A stretch of 64,000 bases of DNA from Turicibacter sanguinis (GCF_013046825.1 NZ_CP053187.1:981501-1045500); one strand, 5' to 3'; shown: positions 17,998 through 27,647, counted from the stretch's first letter. Notes: generated from the sequence alone by a model not told the origin. A program made the numbers and translations.

Positions 17998-18267
17998 TTA
18001 TTTTTCATCACTCTGAACTTGAATCAATTGCTTAAATAACTGATGAACCCCCGTACTCGAAAGTCCTGAAAACATTCCCCCAAGAACAATATCAGGTGAA
18101 ATTCCTTTATTAATCCAAACATTTAGTATCAACCCTAAAATAGCCATAATTAATGGAATATATTTATTCTGTACAAGAGTTAAACTATTTTTGATAACAT
18201 ACCCCACACACAAACAAATTCCTACAATGACAGGAATACAGTAAGTTTGTAAAAAAGATAAATCCAT
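17998..18267 (-). CDS. Phage holin-like small membrane protein
   Basis: The 89-residue protein has three hydrophobic segments (about residues 6-24, 35-52 and 58-76) with a basic/polar tail. The pattern, including YIPLIMAILGLILNVW and GGMFSGLSSTGVHQ, matches the Phage_holin_5_2 type found in phages and as orphan genes in Firmicutes. Holins form membrane pores. No endolysin or other phage gene is nearby. It starts 23 nt after the bile salt hydrolase-family stop with GAGGGAGA as ribosome binding site, so the two are probably co-transcribed. Confidence 0.75.
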   Translation of the reverse strand: MDLSFLQTYCIPVIVGICLCVGYVIKNSLTLVQNKYIPLIMAILGLILNVWINKGISPDIVLGGMFSGLSSTGVHQLFKQLIQVQSDEK

Positions 18268-18290
18268 CTTTAATCTCCCTCATATTTTAC

Positions 18291-19280
18291 TTAATTTTGT
18301 TTCTGTACTACCAGTTTATCTTGATAAGGAAACACTTTAACTTCAGAGGCATCTAAATTCTCGTCAAATAAATGAATAGCATTAATTTGATTATTATTAT
18401 AAGTGTTATAGTAATAAACGCCTGTCTCTAAACACATACAACTAGTACACTGCGTTTTCAAATATTGTTGGTGGCAAGTAACAGCAGTTCCTTTGATAAC
18501 AGCCACATTACTTAAAATATGAAAAGTACTTGTTATTAAAGCATCTTCTCCTTTTTCTACTCTAATATGATTTCTTAGAAAAGCTGCTTTTACAAAACGA
18601 GATGAAGATGAAACATCTCCTGGTAGTCCGATTCCCCCAAAACCTTCTGAGTCAAAACTTAACTCCTGATGTCCCCACTTCACCTTATGCGGATTCGTCA
18701 CTTGTATATTCATATACCGATTTAAATTTATGAGATGCCAATCGAATGTTGGAGCATTAGTTAAAACTCCCACCTTATTATTATAAATTCGAAAATTCCC
18801 CTTCGTTTTTTCTATTACAATAGACTGTCCTGTACGATCAGTTACAATCCAATGAACATCTACTGATACCTCTTTCCCTTCAAGCGACTCATTAACTAGA
18901 TTTACATTTTTTAATCCGTCTTTTACTTCCTCAAGAGATTGAAAATTTGCTAAAATCCAATAAACAAAATCATAAGGAGCCATATTTATTTTATCTTTAT
19001 CCAATGCTTTACTCCATGAAGCATATTTAGGTAACTCTAATACAGCGCAAGCTAATCCCTTTTCATTCATCCCGTCAACTAATAAGACATGATTTTCAAA
19101 CGTCGTAGACATTCCAACCATCGCGTATTTATTTTTCTTTTTTAGACTCATGATAGTATGAGTAAATGCATATGACCTCGGAATCAAAATAACAGCAACA
19201 TCTAATAAAGCCACAATATCTAAATTTCTCCCTAATGCATGCAATCCATCTTGTGTCTTTAATGTAATAGCTGTACACAT
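18291..19280 (-). CDS. Choloylglycine hydrolase family enzyme (bile salt hydrolase/PVA-like)
   Basis: This N-terminal-nucleophile hydrolase cleaves amide bonds such as those of conjugated bile salts or penicillin V. Start is the ATG at 19280, 7 nt from GGGAGAGGA; this puts cysteine at position 2, which becomes the nucleophile after Met removal. The protein has 329 residues, usual for bile salt hydrolases. Conserved residues line up exactly: Cys2, Arg18, Asp21, Asn175 (LTNAP) and Arg228 (SSSRF). Position 82, Asn in bile salt hydrolases and Tyr in penicillin V acylases, is Glu here (AVLELPKYA). No signal peptide, so it acts in the cytoplasm. It precedes a holin-like gene. Substrate preference is uncertain. 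Confidence 0.85.
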   Translation of the reverse strand: MCTAITLKTQDGLHALGRNLDIVALLDVAVILIPRSYAFTHTIMSLKKKNKYAMVGMSTTFENHVLLVDGMNEKGLACAVLELPKYASWSKALDKDKINMAPYDFVYWILANFQSLEEVKDGLKNVNLVNESLEGKEVSVDVHWIVTDRTGQSIVIEKTKGNFRIYNNKVGVLTNAPTFDWHLINLNRYMNIQVTNPHKVKWGHQELSFDSEGFGGIGLPGDVSSSSRFVKAAFLRNHIRVEKGEDALITSTFHILSNVAVIKGTAVTCHQQYLKTQCTSCMCLETGVYYYNTYNNNQINAIHLFDENLDASEVKVFPYQDKLVVQKQN

Positions 19281-19419
19281 CTCTATCCTCTCCCTATATT
19301 CATTCAAAAAAAGAAGAAGCAACTTAAAAAGTACCTCTCCTTATCATATTATGAAAGCTATTAGTATTTTAGACTAACTGAAAAGTCAATTCAAAACCAA
19401 AGTCTAGCGAAAAATTATA

Positions 19420-20196
19420 TTACCAGTGCGCAGGACGTGATAGCCAATTTGGAATTTTTGTCTGCTGATCTCCTTTGGCCACATTAATCTGGGATTGCGT
19501 TAAAAATAAACATTTATCAAGTTTAGCCCCCCTAATATCTGCATCTCTAAAATCTGCCGCAATAACATTAGCTCCACTTAAATCCTGATTCTTCAAATTA
19601 GCTGCAATTAATAATGCCCCTCTTAAATCCGAGTTAATTAGATTCTTTTTCGTTAAATTTTTTCCCATCAAATCTTTGCCAAGTTTCTCACCTGATAACG
19701 TTCCAATCTGACGAAGAATTTTATTGACCTCATCACGATATGATTCAATATCTAAAACTAATAATGAAGCGAGATCAAGATACGTTAACTGAACAATCTT
19801 CAGTCTCATCTCTTCAACTTCTTTCTTAAGTGAAATCGATACCTCTTGTAAGCTCGCATCTGTTAAATACCATAACATCTCATGTAACTGACGCATCACC
19901 ACAAAGGCATCAAACATCTCAGTCTTAGATGATTGCTTCCAATCAATTCCCTTATACGTGACCTGTGCGACCTTTTGGCCCGCCCCAAAGCAATCATAAG
20001 CAGTGCATCCTTTTAAACCTTTATCACTTAACGACTCGTGAATTTTACAACTAAAGTCATCACTTAAATGAGAACACGGCTTCCCTGCAACCTTATCACT
20101 TGGAAAACCCTCAAACTTCGAAAAATATAGTGCCACACAACAAAGACCGAAACAATTTTTACAATCAATTTTTAAATCCTTAAATTTATCACACAT
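19420..20196 (-). CDS. Pentapeptide-repeat protein with N-terminal cysteine cluster
   Basis: The first 75 residues hold many cysteines (CKNCFGLCC, PCSHL, FSCKIHE and YDCFGAG). This is like a metal- or cluster-binding YkgJ-type domain. A helical middle region follows (about 85-165). Residues about 180-240 form pentapeptide repeats A(D/N)Lxx such as NSDLRGALLIAANLKNQDLS, which fold as a right-handed quadrilateral helix. Combination proteins like this occur widely in Firmicutes without known function. Start ATG 20196 is 9 nt from AAGGAG; the frame opens three codons earlier with TTG. Monocistronic. Confidence 0.8.
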   Translation of the reverse strand: MCDKFKDLKIDCKNCFGLCCVALYFSKFEGFPSDKVAGKPCSHLSDDFSCKIHESLSDKGLKGCTAYDCFGAGQKVAQVTYKGIDWKQSSKTEMFDAFVVMRQLHEMLWYLTDASLQEVSISLKKEVEEMRLKIVQLTYLDLASLLVLDIESYRDEVNKILRQIGTLSGEKLGKDLMGKNLTKKNLINSDLRGALLIAANLKNQDLSGANVIAADFRDADIRGAKLDKCLFLTQSQINVAKGDQQTKIPNWLSRPAHW

Positions 20197-20315
20197 CCTA
20201 AACAACTCCTTAATCCTCTCACATAACCTACTTTTATTTTAACGTGACCTAGTTATAAATCCTAGTACTTTAAGCAAAACTATAATGAACACCTAATCTG
20301 AAAGGATGATTTCAA

Positions 20316-20588
20316 ATGACTGATAAATACGATTACGTCTTTAAATGGATTAAAAACGCAACAAAGCCAGAACGTCATATTGATGAAGTTGAAGCTTTTG
20401 CTAAAAAACACCCTGTATTATTTATGAAATACCACAAGTTATTTAATCCTATTGTAAATCATAGCGAAACCGACCCTGAATACATTGAAGCTAAAGAAAA
20501 ACTCATTAAATTATTCTCGGAAAACGAAGAAGATTTTAAACCAGTCTTAGATGCAGTAAAAGAAAAATTTAGCGGAAAATATTTTTAA
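20316..20588 (+). CDS. Hypothetical protein, 90 aa
   Basis: A short, charged protein (MTDKYDYVFKWIKNATKPER start) predicted as mostly helical. It has its own ribosome binding site GAAAGGATGA and a terminator directly after the stop, so it is likely expressed on its own. I do not recognise its family. No signal peptide or membrane segment. Confidence 0.6.
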   Translation: MTDKYDYVFKWIKNATKPERHIDEVEAFAKKHPVLFMKYHKLFNPIVNHSETDPEYIEAKEKLIKLFSENEEDFKPVLDAVKEKFSGKYF

Positions 20589-20595
20589 TTAAGGA

Positions 20596-20617
20596 GCCTC
20601 AGACTAGAGGCTTTTTT
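20596..20617 (+). terminator. Terminator after the 90-aa gene
   Basis: GCCTC and GAGGC pair around a 6-nt loop followed by six T residues. Confidence 0.75.
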
Positions 20618-20698
20618 GATGCCATGACATTCTTTTCACTTTTTTATCTCAGTCATTTCCCTTATGATGATACATATTAAAAACCAGGAGGAATGACC

Positions 20699-22720
20699 TT
20701 GAAGCTTACAAAAAAACATTTATCTTATTATAGCTTCGCTTTTATGACAGCTAGTTTACTACTAACACAAAAAAGTGATGTTTTAGCATCAAACATATAC
20801 TTTTCAGAAGATTTTGAATCAAACTACGACCAGTGGGAAATCCAAAGAGGGGGCTTTAATATTATTTTAGATGAAACCAATACAATTGGACATACCTCTA
20901 CTAATAGCGAAGGTCGTATCATGCGTGGCGATTTATCATGGACTGACTACAGTATTTCAGCAGATATGAAAGTTCTTGACTTCAATGGATCTAATCGTGC
21001 TTTTTTATGTGGCCGATACACAGACGGGAATAACTTCTATGGGGTAAGTCTAAGCAGCAAAAATGGATTAGAACTACGTAAGAAAGTAAATGGGGCTTCT
21101 TCGGTAATTGCCCAGGTAAGTACAGAAATTCAACAAAATACTTGGTATAACGTAACACTCGAAATGCAAGGTTCTATCTTAAAAGTATATTTAAATGGGA
21201 AACTGATGATAGAAGCAACTGATGATTCTTTAACAGCTGGTGCTGTAGGACTAGTCGCAAGCAAAGTTCAAGTCAACTATGACAATATTTTAGTAACTGA
21301 TGTTGATAACACAGTAACACCAGATTCAACACCAAATCCTGATCCTTGTCCAATGCCACAACCAACGCCAGAACCTGAACCTACTAAAGATCCGACTCCT
21401 GAAGTAAAACCTGAAGCCAGTCAATCAAAGTATTCAGTAGCGGGATTTGCTGAGGGTGTAACTGGTGGAGGTGAATTAGATGAAACTAGCCCTTACTACA
21501 TCAAAGTTACAAACGCTAAGGAATTAGGAGAAGCTCTTACTAAAAAGGCTTCAACCAAAGTCATTGAAATTATGAATGATATTGACCTGGGGTGGAATGT
21601 TATTGGACCAAGTGCTCAAGTCGCACCATTTACCTCTCATAACACTGCCTTAACTCACCCTATTTTAAAAGAAACAGGTGTCAGTAAGATTATGATTGAT
21701 GGATTTGATGGTCTGACAATCTTCTCTAAAAACGGGGCCAAACTCACTCATGGAGCTTTAATCTTCAAACGTTCAAATAACATCGTCATTCGAAACATTG
21801 AATTCGATGAACTCTGGGAATGGGACGAATCAACAAAAGGAAAATATGATAAAAATGATTGGGATTACATCACACTAGAACAATCAAGTAACATCTGGAT
21901 TGATCACTGTACATTTGGTAAAGCATACGATGGTGTCGTTGACTCTAAAAAAGGAACAACAGGACTAACTATTTCATACTCGAAATTCCTACCTGGTCGT
22001 GGTGAATTCTATGAAGCAATGTTTAAAGCAATGGAAGCTAACCAATCAGCCTATCCAATGTATCAATTCCTACGCTCTCAAAACCTAAGTCAAGAAACCA
22101 TAATGGCCGTTGCGGCACCTCAAAAGAAAACCCATTTGATTGGAGCTACAGAAATGGCTACTGATAACAAGGACTTAGAGATTACAATGCACCACAACTA
22201 CTACTTAGATTCACAGGATCGATTACCTAGACTTCGTGGTGGTAATGCACACGTCTATAATATCGTGATGGATTCACAAAATGCCTACAAAGCCTCTACT
22301 TTAATTCCATCATCAGTCGCTAAAGCCATTACTAACAAAGGCTATAGCTTCAATGTCACAAGTAATGGAGCCATCTCAACAGAAGGCGGTGCAGTCCTAG
22401 TAGAAAACTCAGCTATCCTAGGTATTAAATACCCATTACGAAATAACCAAAAAAGTGCCTCTAACTCATCTTACACAGGAAAAATCTTAGCCCTTGATAC
22501 TATCTACGAGTATAAAGATATCTCCTATCGTGGAAACAGTACTGACCCTAACTCTCCATTATCACCTGAACCAGCAACAATTCTAAAATTCTCATGGAAT
22601 GGATTTAATGAACTACCTTACAATTATACATTAGATGACATACAGAACTTATTATCTACCTTAAAAGAGACAGTGGGTTCAGGGATTATTGATTTAAATT
22701 GGATGAAAACTATCTATTAA
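20699..22720 (+). CDS. Secreted multidomain pectate lyase (PL1 type)
   Basis: The 673-residue protein has a signal peptide (to about residue 29, ending DVLAS). It is followed by a LamG/DUF1080-like beta-sandwich (about 30-200; EDFESNYDQWEIQRGGF to YDNILVTDVD), which probably binds carbohydrate. A Pro/Glu-rich linker with many PEP units (about 205-235) leads to a polysaccharide lyase family 1 beta-helix catalytic domain (about 240-673). WIDHCTFGKAYDG and the DRLPRLRGG segment with its catalytic arginine are visible. It should cleave pectate outside the cell by beta-elimination. Start is TTG at 20699, 7 nt from AGGAGG; ATG at 20693 is too close. Monocistronic with a strong terminator. Confidence 0.9.
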   Translation: MKLTKKHLSYYSFAFMTASLLLTQKSDVLASNIYFSEDFESNYDQWEIQRGGFNIILDETNTIGHTSTNSEGRIMRGDLSWTDYSISADMKVLDFNGSNRAFLCGRYTDGNNFYGVSLSSKNGLELRKKVNGASSVIAQVSTEIQQNTWYNVTLEMQGSILKVYLNGKLMIEATDDSLTAGAVGLVASKVQVNYDNILVTDVDNTVTPDSTPNPDPCPMPQPTPEPEPTKDPTPEVKPEASQSKYSVAGFAEGVTGGGELDETSPYYIKVTNAKELGEALTKKASTKVIEIMNDIDLGWNVIGPSAQVAPFTSHNTALTHPILKETGVSKIMIDGFDGLTIFSKNGAKLTHGALIFKRSNNIVIRNIEFDELWEWDESTKGKYDKNDWDYITLEQSSNIWIDHCTFGKAYDGVVDSKKGTTGLTISYSKFLPGRGEFYEAMFKAMEANQSAYPMYQFLRSQNLSQETIMAVAAPQKKTHLIGATEMATDNKDLEITMHHNYYLDSQDRLPRLRGGNAHVYNIVMDSQNAYKASTLIPSSVAKAITNKGYSFNVTSNGAISTEGGAVLVENSAILGIKYPLRNNQKSASNSSYTGKILALDTIYEYKDISYRGNSTDPNSPLSPEPATILKFSWNGFNELPYNYTLDDIQNLLSTLKETVGSGIIDLNWMKTIY

Positions 22721-22790
22721 TGATTTTTTATTTAACTAATGTAGATTTACCCTAGTATTTTACTAGACACTAGAAAAATTGATTCAATAA

Positions 22791-22827
22791 AAAATGCTTT
22801 CGAATTTTTTTCGAAAGCATTTTTTTA
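22791..22827. terminator. Terminator after the pectate lyase gene
   Basis: AAAATGCTTTCGA pairs with TCGAAAGCATTTT around an all-T-rich loop, followed by seven T. Confidence 0.88.
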
Positions 22828-22949
22828 AAATTATGATTATCAGTTATGAAGTAAAATAGTAACATATTTGATTTGTTCATACTTAAACTCTAATTTTTAT
22901 ATAACAATTCATCCATAATAATTAGAGAAATGAAAGGAGAGCCTAAGAC

Positions 22950-24143
22950 ATGGAACTGAATTTAAACCTCTACGAAACAATGGCTTTAGTTTCAATTATT
23001 TTTTATCTAGGAAAATATATCCGAAAGAAATTTTCGATTCTCTCTAAATACTGTATTCCACCATCAGTAGTAGGCGGATTTATTTTTTCATTAGTTACAC
23101 TATTTTTATATCAAACTAACCTCGCAGCCATAAATTTAGATACATCCTTACAAAATCTATTCATGACAACATTCTTTACAAGTATCGGATTTACAGCAAG
23201 TTTTGCTTTATTAAAACAAGGCGGTAAAAAAGTGATTACTTTCTTACTTCTTGCCATTTTACTTGTCATCTTACAAAATATCGTTGGAGTATCTCTCGCA
23301 ACTGCTTTTCGGTTATCTCCATTACTCGGCCTCGCAACTGGATCTATTCCAATGGTTGGAGGACATGGAACTGCCGGATCATTTGGTCCGATTCTTGAAG
23401 GACTTGGCGTTGAACGAGCAACAACCGTATCAGTTGCTTCAGCAACCTTTGGACTAATCATGGGAAGTATTCTCGGTGGATTAGTAGCAAGAAATTTAAT
23501 ACTTAAACATCATTTAAAAGCTGAAAAATCAAATCAAAAACCAGAAGAAGCGGGAGGATTTAACGAAGAAAATACAAACATTCTCTCACTAAAACACATG
23601 ATGAATGGTGCGTGCTTACTATTCATTGCCATGGGATTAGGATCTATTGTTTCTAAATTCATTCAAATGACAAGTTTAACATTCCCCTCTTATATCGGAG
23701 CGATGCTTGTAGCGGCCCTTATTCGAAATATTGCCGATTTAAGAGGAAAAGAACTGGTTGAAAAAGAAATTGAAACAATTGGTAGCTTATCTCTCTCATT
23801 CTTTCTAACCATGGCGCTTATGGGACTGAAACTTTGGCAATTATTCGATTTAGCTTTACCACTTATCATCATGCTAATTGCTCAATCCATTCTGATTGCA
23901 CTTTTTGCTTCCTTTATAACCTATAAAGTCATGGGGAAAAACTACGAAGCAGCTGTATTCGCCTCAGCCACATGCGGATTCGGAATGGGTGCAACCCCAA
24001 ATGCTATTGCCAATATGGACGAATTAACAAATCGTTTTGGATTCACACCAACACCCTACTTTGTCGTCCCACTTGTTGGGGGACTCTTCATTGATTTTAT
24101 CAACTCAGGTATCATTACCATCTTTATTAACTTATTCAGCTAA
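22950..24143 (+). CDS. gltS: Sodium/glutamate symporter
   Basis: GltS imports glutamate driven by sodium. The 397-residue protein has about ten to twelve transmembrane helices in two inverted halves. It shows the family motif GHGTAGSFGPILE in the first half and SATCGFGMGATPNAIANM in the second, which are the re-entrant loops of the ESS family. Its ATG follows AAAGGAG. It has its own terminator and no co-transcribed partner. Confidence 0.95.
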   Translation: MELNLNLYETMALVSIIFYLGKYIRKKFSILSKYCIPPSVVGGFIFSLVTLFLYQTNLAAINLDTSLQNLFMTTFFTSIGFTASFALLKQGGKKVITFLLLAILLVILQNIVGVSLATAFRLSPLLGLATGSIPMVGGHGTAGSFGPILEGLGVERATTVSVASATFGLIMGSILGGLVARNLILKHHLKAEKSNQKPEEAGGFNEENTNILSLKHMMNGACLLFIAMGLGSIVSKFIQMTSLTFPSYIGAMLVAALIRNIADLRGKELVEKEIETIGSLSLSFFLTMALMGLKLWQLFDLALPLIIMLIAQSILIALFASFITYKVMGKNYEAAVFASATCGFGMGATPNAIANMDELTNRFGFTPTPYFVVPLVGGLFIDFINSGIITIFINLFS

Positions 24144-24146
24144 ATT

Positions 24147-24181
24147 AAAGGTCTGTATCGATTCGATACAGACCTTTTTTA
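24147..24181. terminator. Terminator after gltS
   Basis: AAAGGTCTGTATCG pairs with CGATACAGACCTTT around a 2-nt loop, followed by T residues. Confidence 0.9.
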
Positions 24182-24231
24182 TTATTTTTCAATATTTCCA
24201 TATAAAAATGAACCAATACTCTCACCTTTTA

Positions 24232-25026
24232 TTAGCTTAAAATATATTTTTCAATCCCTGATACAATGCCATCATTCGCTACTGTATCTGTCACCACATT
24301 AGCATATTTTTTAACCTCATCTGAAGCATTCCCCATGGCAATTCCACACCCAACAGTCTCTAACATCTCAATATCATTACTTCCATCACCAAAAGCATAC
24401 GTGTTTTCAATCGAGATATTCAAATAATCTAATACCTTTAAAATTCCCGTCGCTTTATGATTTTCCTTTAAATAAATTTCAAGATGTGTAGGGTGCACAC
24501 TGTGGCAGTATGTATATTCCTCATGATTTTTTAAAAATTCTATACAATACTCTAAATCTTCTGGCTTTGGACATAGCACCTCTATCTTAAACGCATTGAC
24601 CTGATCCACCTCGTAATCTAACATAAAATAATCTTTTAAAATCCCATATTGCTCATAAAATGGCCAAATCTTCTCATAATTCTCATATGCGTAAACACAT
24701 GTCTCATCTTCTAACACAAATTCAAGATTTTTATTCTCTAAATGTGAAACTAAATTCTTTAATATCCCATTATCTATTGCTTTACTATGAATCTTTTTTC
24801 CATCAACAATCACATGAGCTCCATTAGCTAGAATGTACCCATCAAAACCAAACTCACGAATCACTTTACTTAAAAAAGCATATGGTCTTCCTGTTGCAAT
24901 AAAAACATAATGCCCCCGTCTTTGTAAATCACGTAATGACTGTTTTACACGAGATGAAATATCTTTTTTTCCATTATGACTATCAATTAAGGTTCCATCT
25001 ATATCAAAAAAAATGACTTTTTTCAT
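24232..25026 (-). CDS. Cof-type HAD-IIB family phosphatase
   Basis: The 264-residue protein begins MKKVIFFDIDGTLIDSH, with the DxD nucleophile motif. It continues with GYILANGAHVI (typical Cof cap entry) and ends with motif IV FGDGSNDIEML. These enzymes dephosphorylate sugar phosphates, PLP or FMN; the exact substrate is not readable. The ATG at 25026 is 7 nt from AGGAGG; the frame extends 20 codons further but without a ribosome binding site. It is downstream of an RpiR-type regulator on the same strand, about 170 bp away. Confidence 0.88.
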   Translation of the reverse strand: MKKVIFFDIDGTLIDSHNGKKDISSRVKQSLRDLQRRGHYVFIATGRPYAFLSKVIREFGFDGYILANGAHVIVDGKKIHSKAIDNGILKNLVSHLENKNLEFVLEDETCVYAYENYEKIWPFYEQYGILKDYFMLDYEVDQVNAFKIEVLCPKPEDLEYCIEFLKNHEEYTYCHSVHPTHLEIYLKENHKATGILKVLDYLNISIENTYAFGDGSNDIEMLETVGCGIAMGNASDEVKKYANVVTDTVANDGIVSGIEKYILS

Positions 25027-25194
25027 TAAACCGCCTCCTAAACCTACTATATTTTCTTCTCTTTCAAAGTTCAATAGAATAAACAAAGACTGGTTTAATG
25101 TTTTAAAACTTCCTGATTTTTTTTCATCATTTTGAAACTTTTTGGCACCATAAAGGCCTATCAGTGGAAAAACTAAGAGGCCTTTATAAAAAAA

Positions 25195-26061
25195 TTAATC
25201 TTCATAATCAATTTCACGATCATCAATCGTATTCATGATTTCCTCGATATACCGTATATTCTCATCATAATCAACTTTGAAAATACAGCTGAAAAGTAAA
25301 TCAAGCATATACTGCATCGCAATATGAGAAGAAAATTGAGAAATTCGATTTCTTAAGTTTTCGCGATCACTAATATATAAATAATGTTGAATCGACTGAT
25401 ACGGAATCTTATTTCCAAGACGACCAATTAAAATAATTTCAACCTTTTTATCCTTTAAAATATCAATAACAGATGGTAAAAAAGTTGCCTTCAAAGAATA
25501 CGAAATAATAACTGCGACATGACGTTCATTCGATGAAACAGCCGTCATTCGCTGATCATAGGCTGACTTTGGGCACGTCACCTTACGTCCAATCGCACGC
25601 ATTTTATCCTGGAAATTCTTTGCAACATTCATATTGTGACCATGCGTATAAATATCAATATAATCTGCTTCATAAAGTAATTTTACACACTCATTAAAAT
25701 CCTCTAAATTAATCGATTGATATGTATCTTCGATCGTTGTTTCATATAAATTAAGCAATTTATTTGCAATCGTTTGATGATTATCAAGTGCTGTAAATGG
25801 AAAATTCACATCAATATGCGGGACCCCCTTGCTTTCCTCCACCAAATCTTTAGCAATCTTTACTTTAAGATCATTAAATCCTTCAAACCCAATCTTTTTA
25901 CAAAAACGATGAATCGCTGACTTAGAAGCAAATGTTTTCTCTGAAAGAGACTGAATCGATGAGGTTTGAACTTCTTCCTTATTTCTTAATATATATTGCG
26001 CCAGCTGACTTTCTGTTGGCGTCAAATTCCCACAACACTTAATCATCTTCTCAAACGTCAT
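25195..26061 (-). CDS. RpiR/MurR-family transcriptional regulator with SIS domain
   Basis: The N-terminal HTH_6 domain (residues about 1-75; LTPTESQLAQYI and SIQSLSEKTFASKSAIHRFC) precedes an SIS sugar-isomerase-like domain (about 105-250; YIDIYTHGHNMNVAKNFQDK). SIS domains sense sugar phosphates such as MurNAc-6-P or glucosamine-6-P. The start ATG is 5 nt from AGGAGG. No adjacent sugar transport or catabolic gene reveals its target. The downstream HAD phosphatase on the same strand is the only candidate partner. Confidence 0.88.
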   Translation of the reverse strand: MTFEKMIKCCGNLTPTESQLAQYILRNKEEVQTSSIQSLSEKTFASKSAIHRFCKKIGFEGFNDLKVKIAKDLVEESKGVPHIDVNFPFTALDNHQTIANKLLNLYETTIEDTYQSINLEDFNECVKLLYEADYIDIYTHGHNMNVAKNFQDKMRAIGRKVTCPKSAYDQRMTAVSSNERHVAVIISYSLKATFLPSVIDILKDKKVEIILIGRLGNKIPYQSIQHYLYISDRENLRNRISQFSSHIAMQYMLDLLFSCIFKVDYDENIRYIEEIMNTIDDREIDYED

Positions 26062-26198
26062 AATAACCTCCTAAATTTATAATCTGACCTAATCATATAA
26101 CAAAAAACATAAGATAACATCCCTTATAAATAGGTAATAGCATAAAAAATTATTAATGATGAATCATAATGATATCCCTAAATTAGCGAGGTGACCTT

Positions 26199-27611
26199 AT
26201 GAATGAATCATCATCTAATGATAAAGGCGATAACGTCATCGTTATAGCAGCCGTTTTCTTACTCGGTACTTTTATTACTTTCTTAAATAGCACCTTCATG
26301 AACGTTGCACTGCCTGATATCATGAAAGAATTAAACGTCAGTGTCTCAACTGTTCAATGGCTCAGTACAGGATACATGCTTGCTCTAGGAATCGTTATTC
26401 CTTTTACAGCCTTTCTTATTAACCGATTTAAAACTAAAACACTATTTTTAACTTCAATGTCCCTCTTTACCATTGGAACCATAATTGGAGCTTTTGCCAC
26501 AAACTTTGAAGTGCTATTAACCGCTAGATTTATACAAGGTTTAGCAGGAGGTGTTACCGTCCCCCTAATGCAAACCGTATTTATGCTAATCTTTCCCATA
26601 AAAAGCCGTGGATTTGCCATGGGAATCGTCGGAATCGTCCTTGCTTTTGCCCCTGCAGTTGGCCCAACACTATCAGGCTGGATTATCAATAGCTATCCTT
26701 GGAGATATCTCTTTTATATTCCAATTCCATTCGCGATCATCGATATTATCCTCGCCTTCTTCTTACTAAAAAATGTAACGGGTGGTAAAAATGTATCCAT
26801 GGATTTTTTCTCATTTATAGCCTCTACAATAGGATTTGGAGCTCTACTATACGGATTCAGTAATGCTGGAAACTATGATTGGACGGATAAATTAGTTTAC
26901 CTTCCACTATTAATAGGTGCTTTATTCTTAATATTATTTATTTGGCGTCAATTAACAATGAAAGACCCCATCCTAAACTTAACTGTCTTTAAAAGCAAAA
27001 CCTTTATCTTCTCTACTATTATTGTCATGATTACTTATGCAGGACTCATTTCATCCGAATTGATCTTACCCATGTACCTAGAAAATATCAAAGGATACTC
27101 CGCTTTTGACACAGGACTTGCCCTTATGCCAGGTGCTATCATCATGGGAGTTATGAACCCGATTACCGGAAAAATATTCGATAAATACGGCGCTCGCTAT
27201 CTAGCATTAATCGGACTGACTATCCTAACACTTGGAACATTTGGACTCTCATTCTTAACTCCAGATACAACCAAAACATATGTGATCGTTGTCTACGCAT
27301 TAAGAATGCTAGGAATTGCCATGCTTACAATGCCATTAACAACGTCAGGATTAAACTCATTACATCGTGATTTATATGCGCATGGTAATGCTGCTAATAA
27401 TACATTACGTCAAGTAGCAGGTTCTATCGGAACCTCAATCATCATTACCATCATGAGTAAAGCCAGTTTGACTTCATCTTCAACAAATCCACTTGAATCG
27501 CAAGTATACGGTATGAATATTGCTTTTGCATCCATTGGTGCTTTAACATTTATCGGATTAATCATTGCTTTCTTCGTGGTCAAAAAGAAAGAGGTCATTG
27601 TAACAGATTAA
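26199..27611 (+). CDS. DHA2-family MFS multidrug efflux transporter
   Basis: The 470-residue protein has 14 predicted transmembrane segments. It shows the MFS-DHA2 motifs LNSTFMNVALPDIMKEL (motif D2-like) and ARFIQGLAGGVTVPLMQTVF, and motif C with FAPAVGPTLSGWI. This is the EmrB/QacA/LmrB group, exporting lipophilic drugs by proton antiport. The start ATG follows GAGGTGA. It is divergent from the RpiR regulator and shares a bidirectional terminator with the cyclase-family gene. Confidence 0.88.
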   Translation: MNESSSNDKGDNVIVIAAVFLLGTFITFLNSTFMNVALPDIMKELNVSVSTVQWLSTGYMLALGIVIPFTAFLINRFKTKTLFLTSMSLFTIGTIIGAFATNFEVLLTARFIQGLAGGVTVPLMQTVFMLIFPIKSRGFAMGIVGIVLAFAPAVGPTLSGWIINSYPWRYLFYIPIPFAIIDIILAFFLLKNVTGGKNVSMDFFSFIASTIGFGALLYGFSNAGNYDWTDKLVYLPLLIGALFLILFIWRQLTMKDPILNLTVFKSKTFIFSTIIVMITYAGLISSELILPMYLENIKGYSAFDTGLALMPGAIIMGVMNPITGKIFDKYGARYLALIGLTILTLGTFGLSFLTPDTTKTYVIVVYALRMLGIAMLTMPLTTSGLNSLHRDLYAHGNAANNTLRQVAGSIGTSIIITIMSKASLTSSSTNPLESQVYGMNIAFASIGALTFIGLIIAFFVVKKKEVIVTD

Positions 27612-27614
27612 ATT

Positions 27615-27647
27615 AAAAAAGCTATCTCACGTGAGATAGCTTTTTTA
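27615..27647. terminator. Bidirectional terminator
   Basis: AAAAAAGCTATCTCAC and its complement form a long stem between convergent genes. Confidence 0.9.

Noticed and set aside
25150-25183. Inverted repeat AAAGGCC/GGCCTTT as a terminator for the RpiR gene
   Set aside because: On the transcribed strand the T run is only three residues before other bases, so I could not support it as a terminator.
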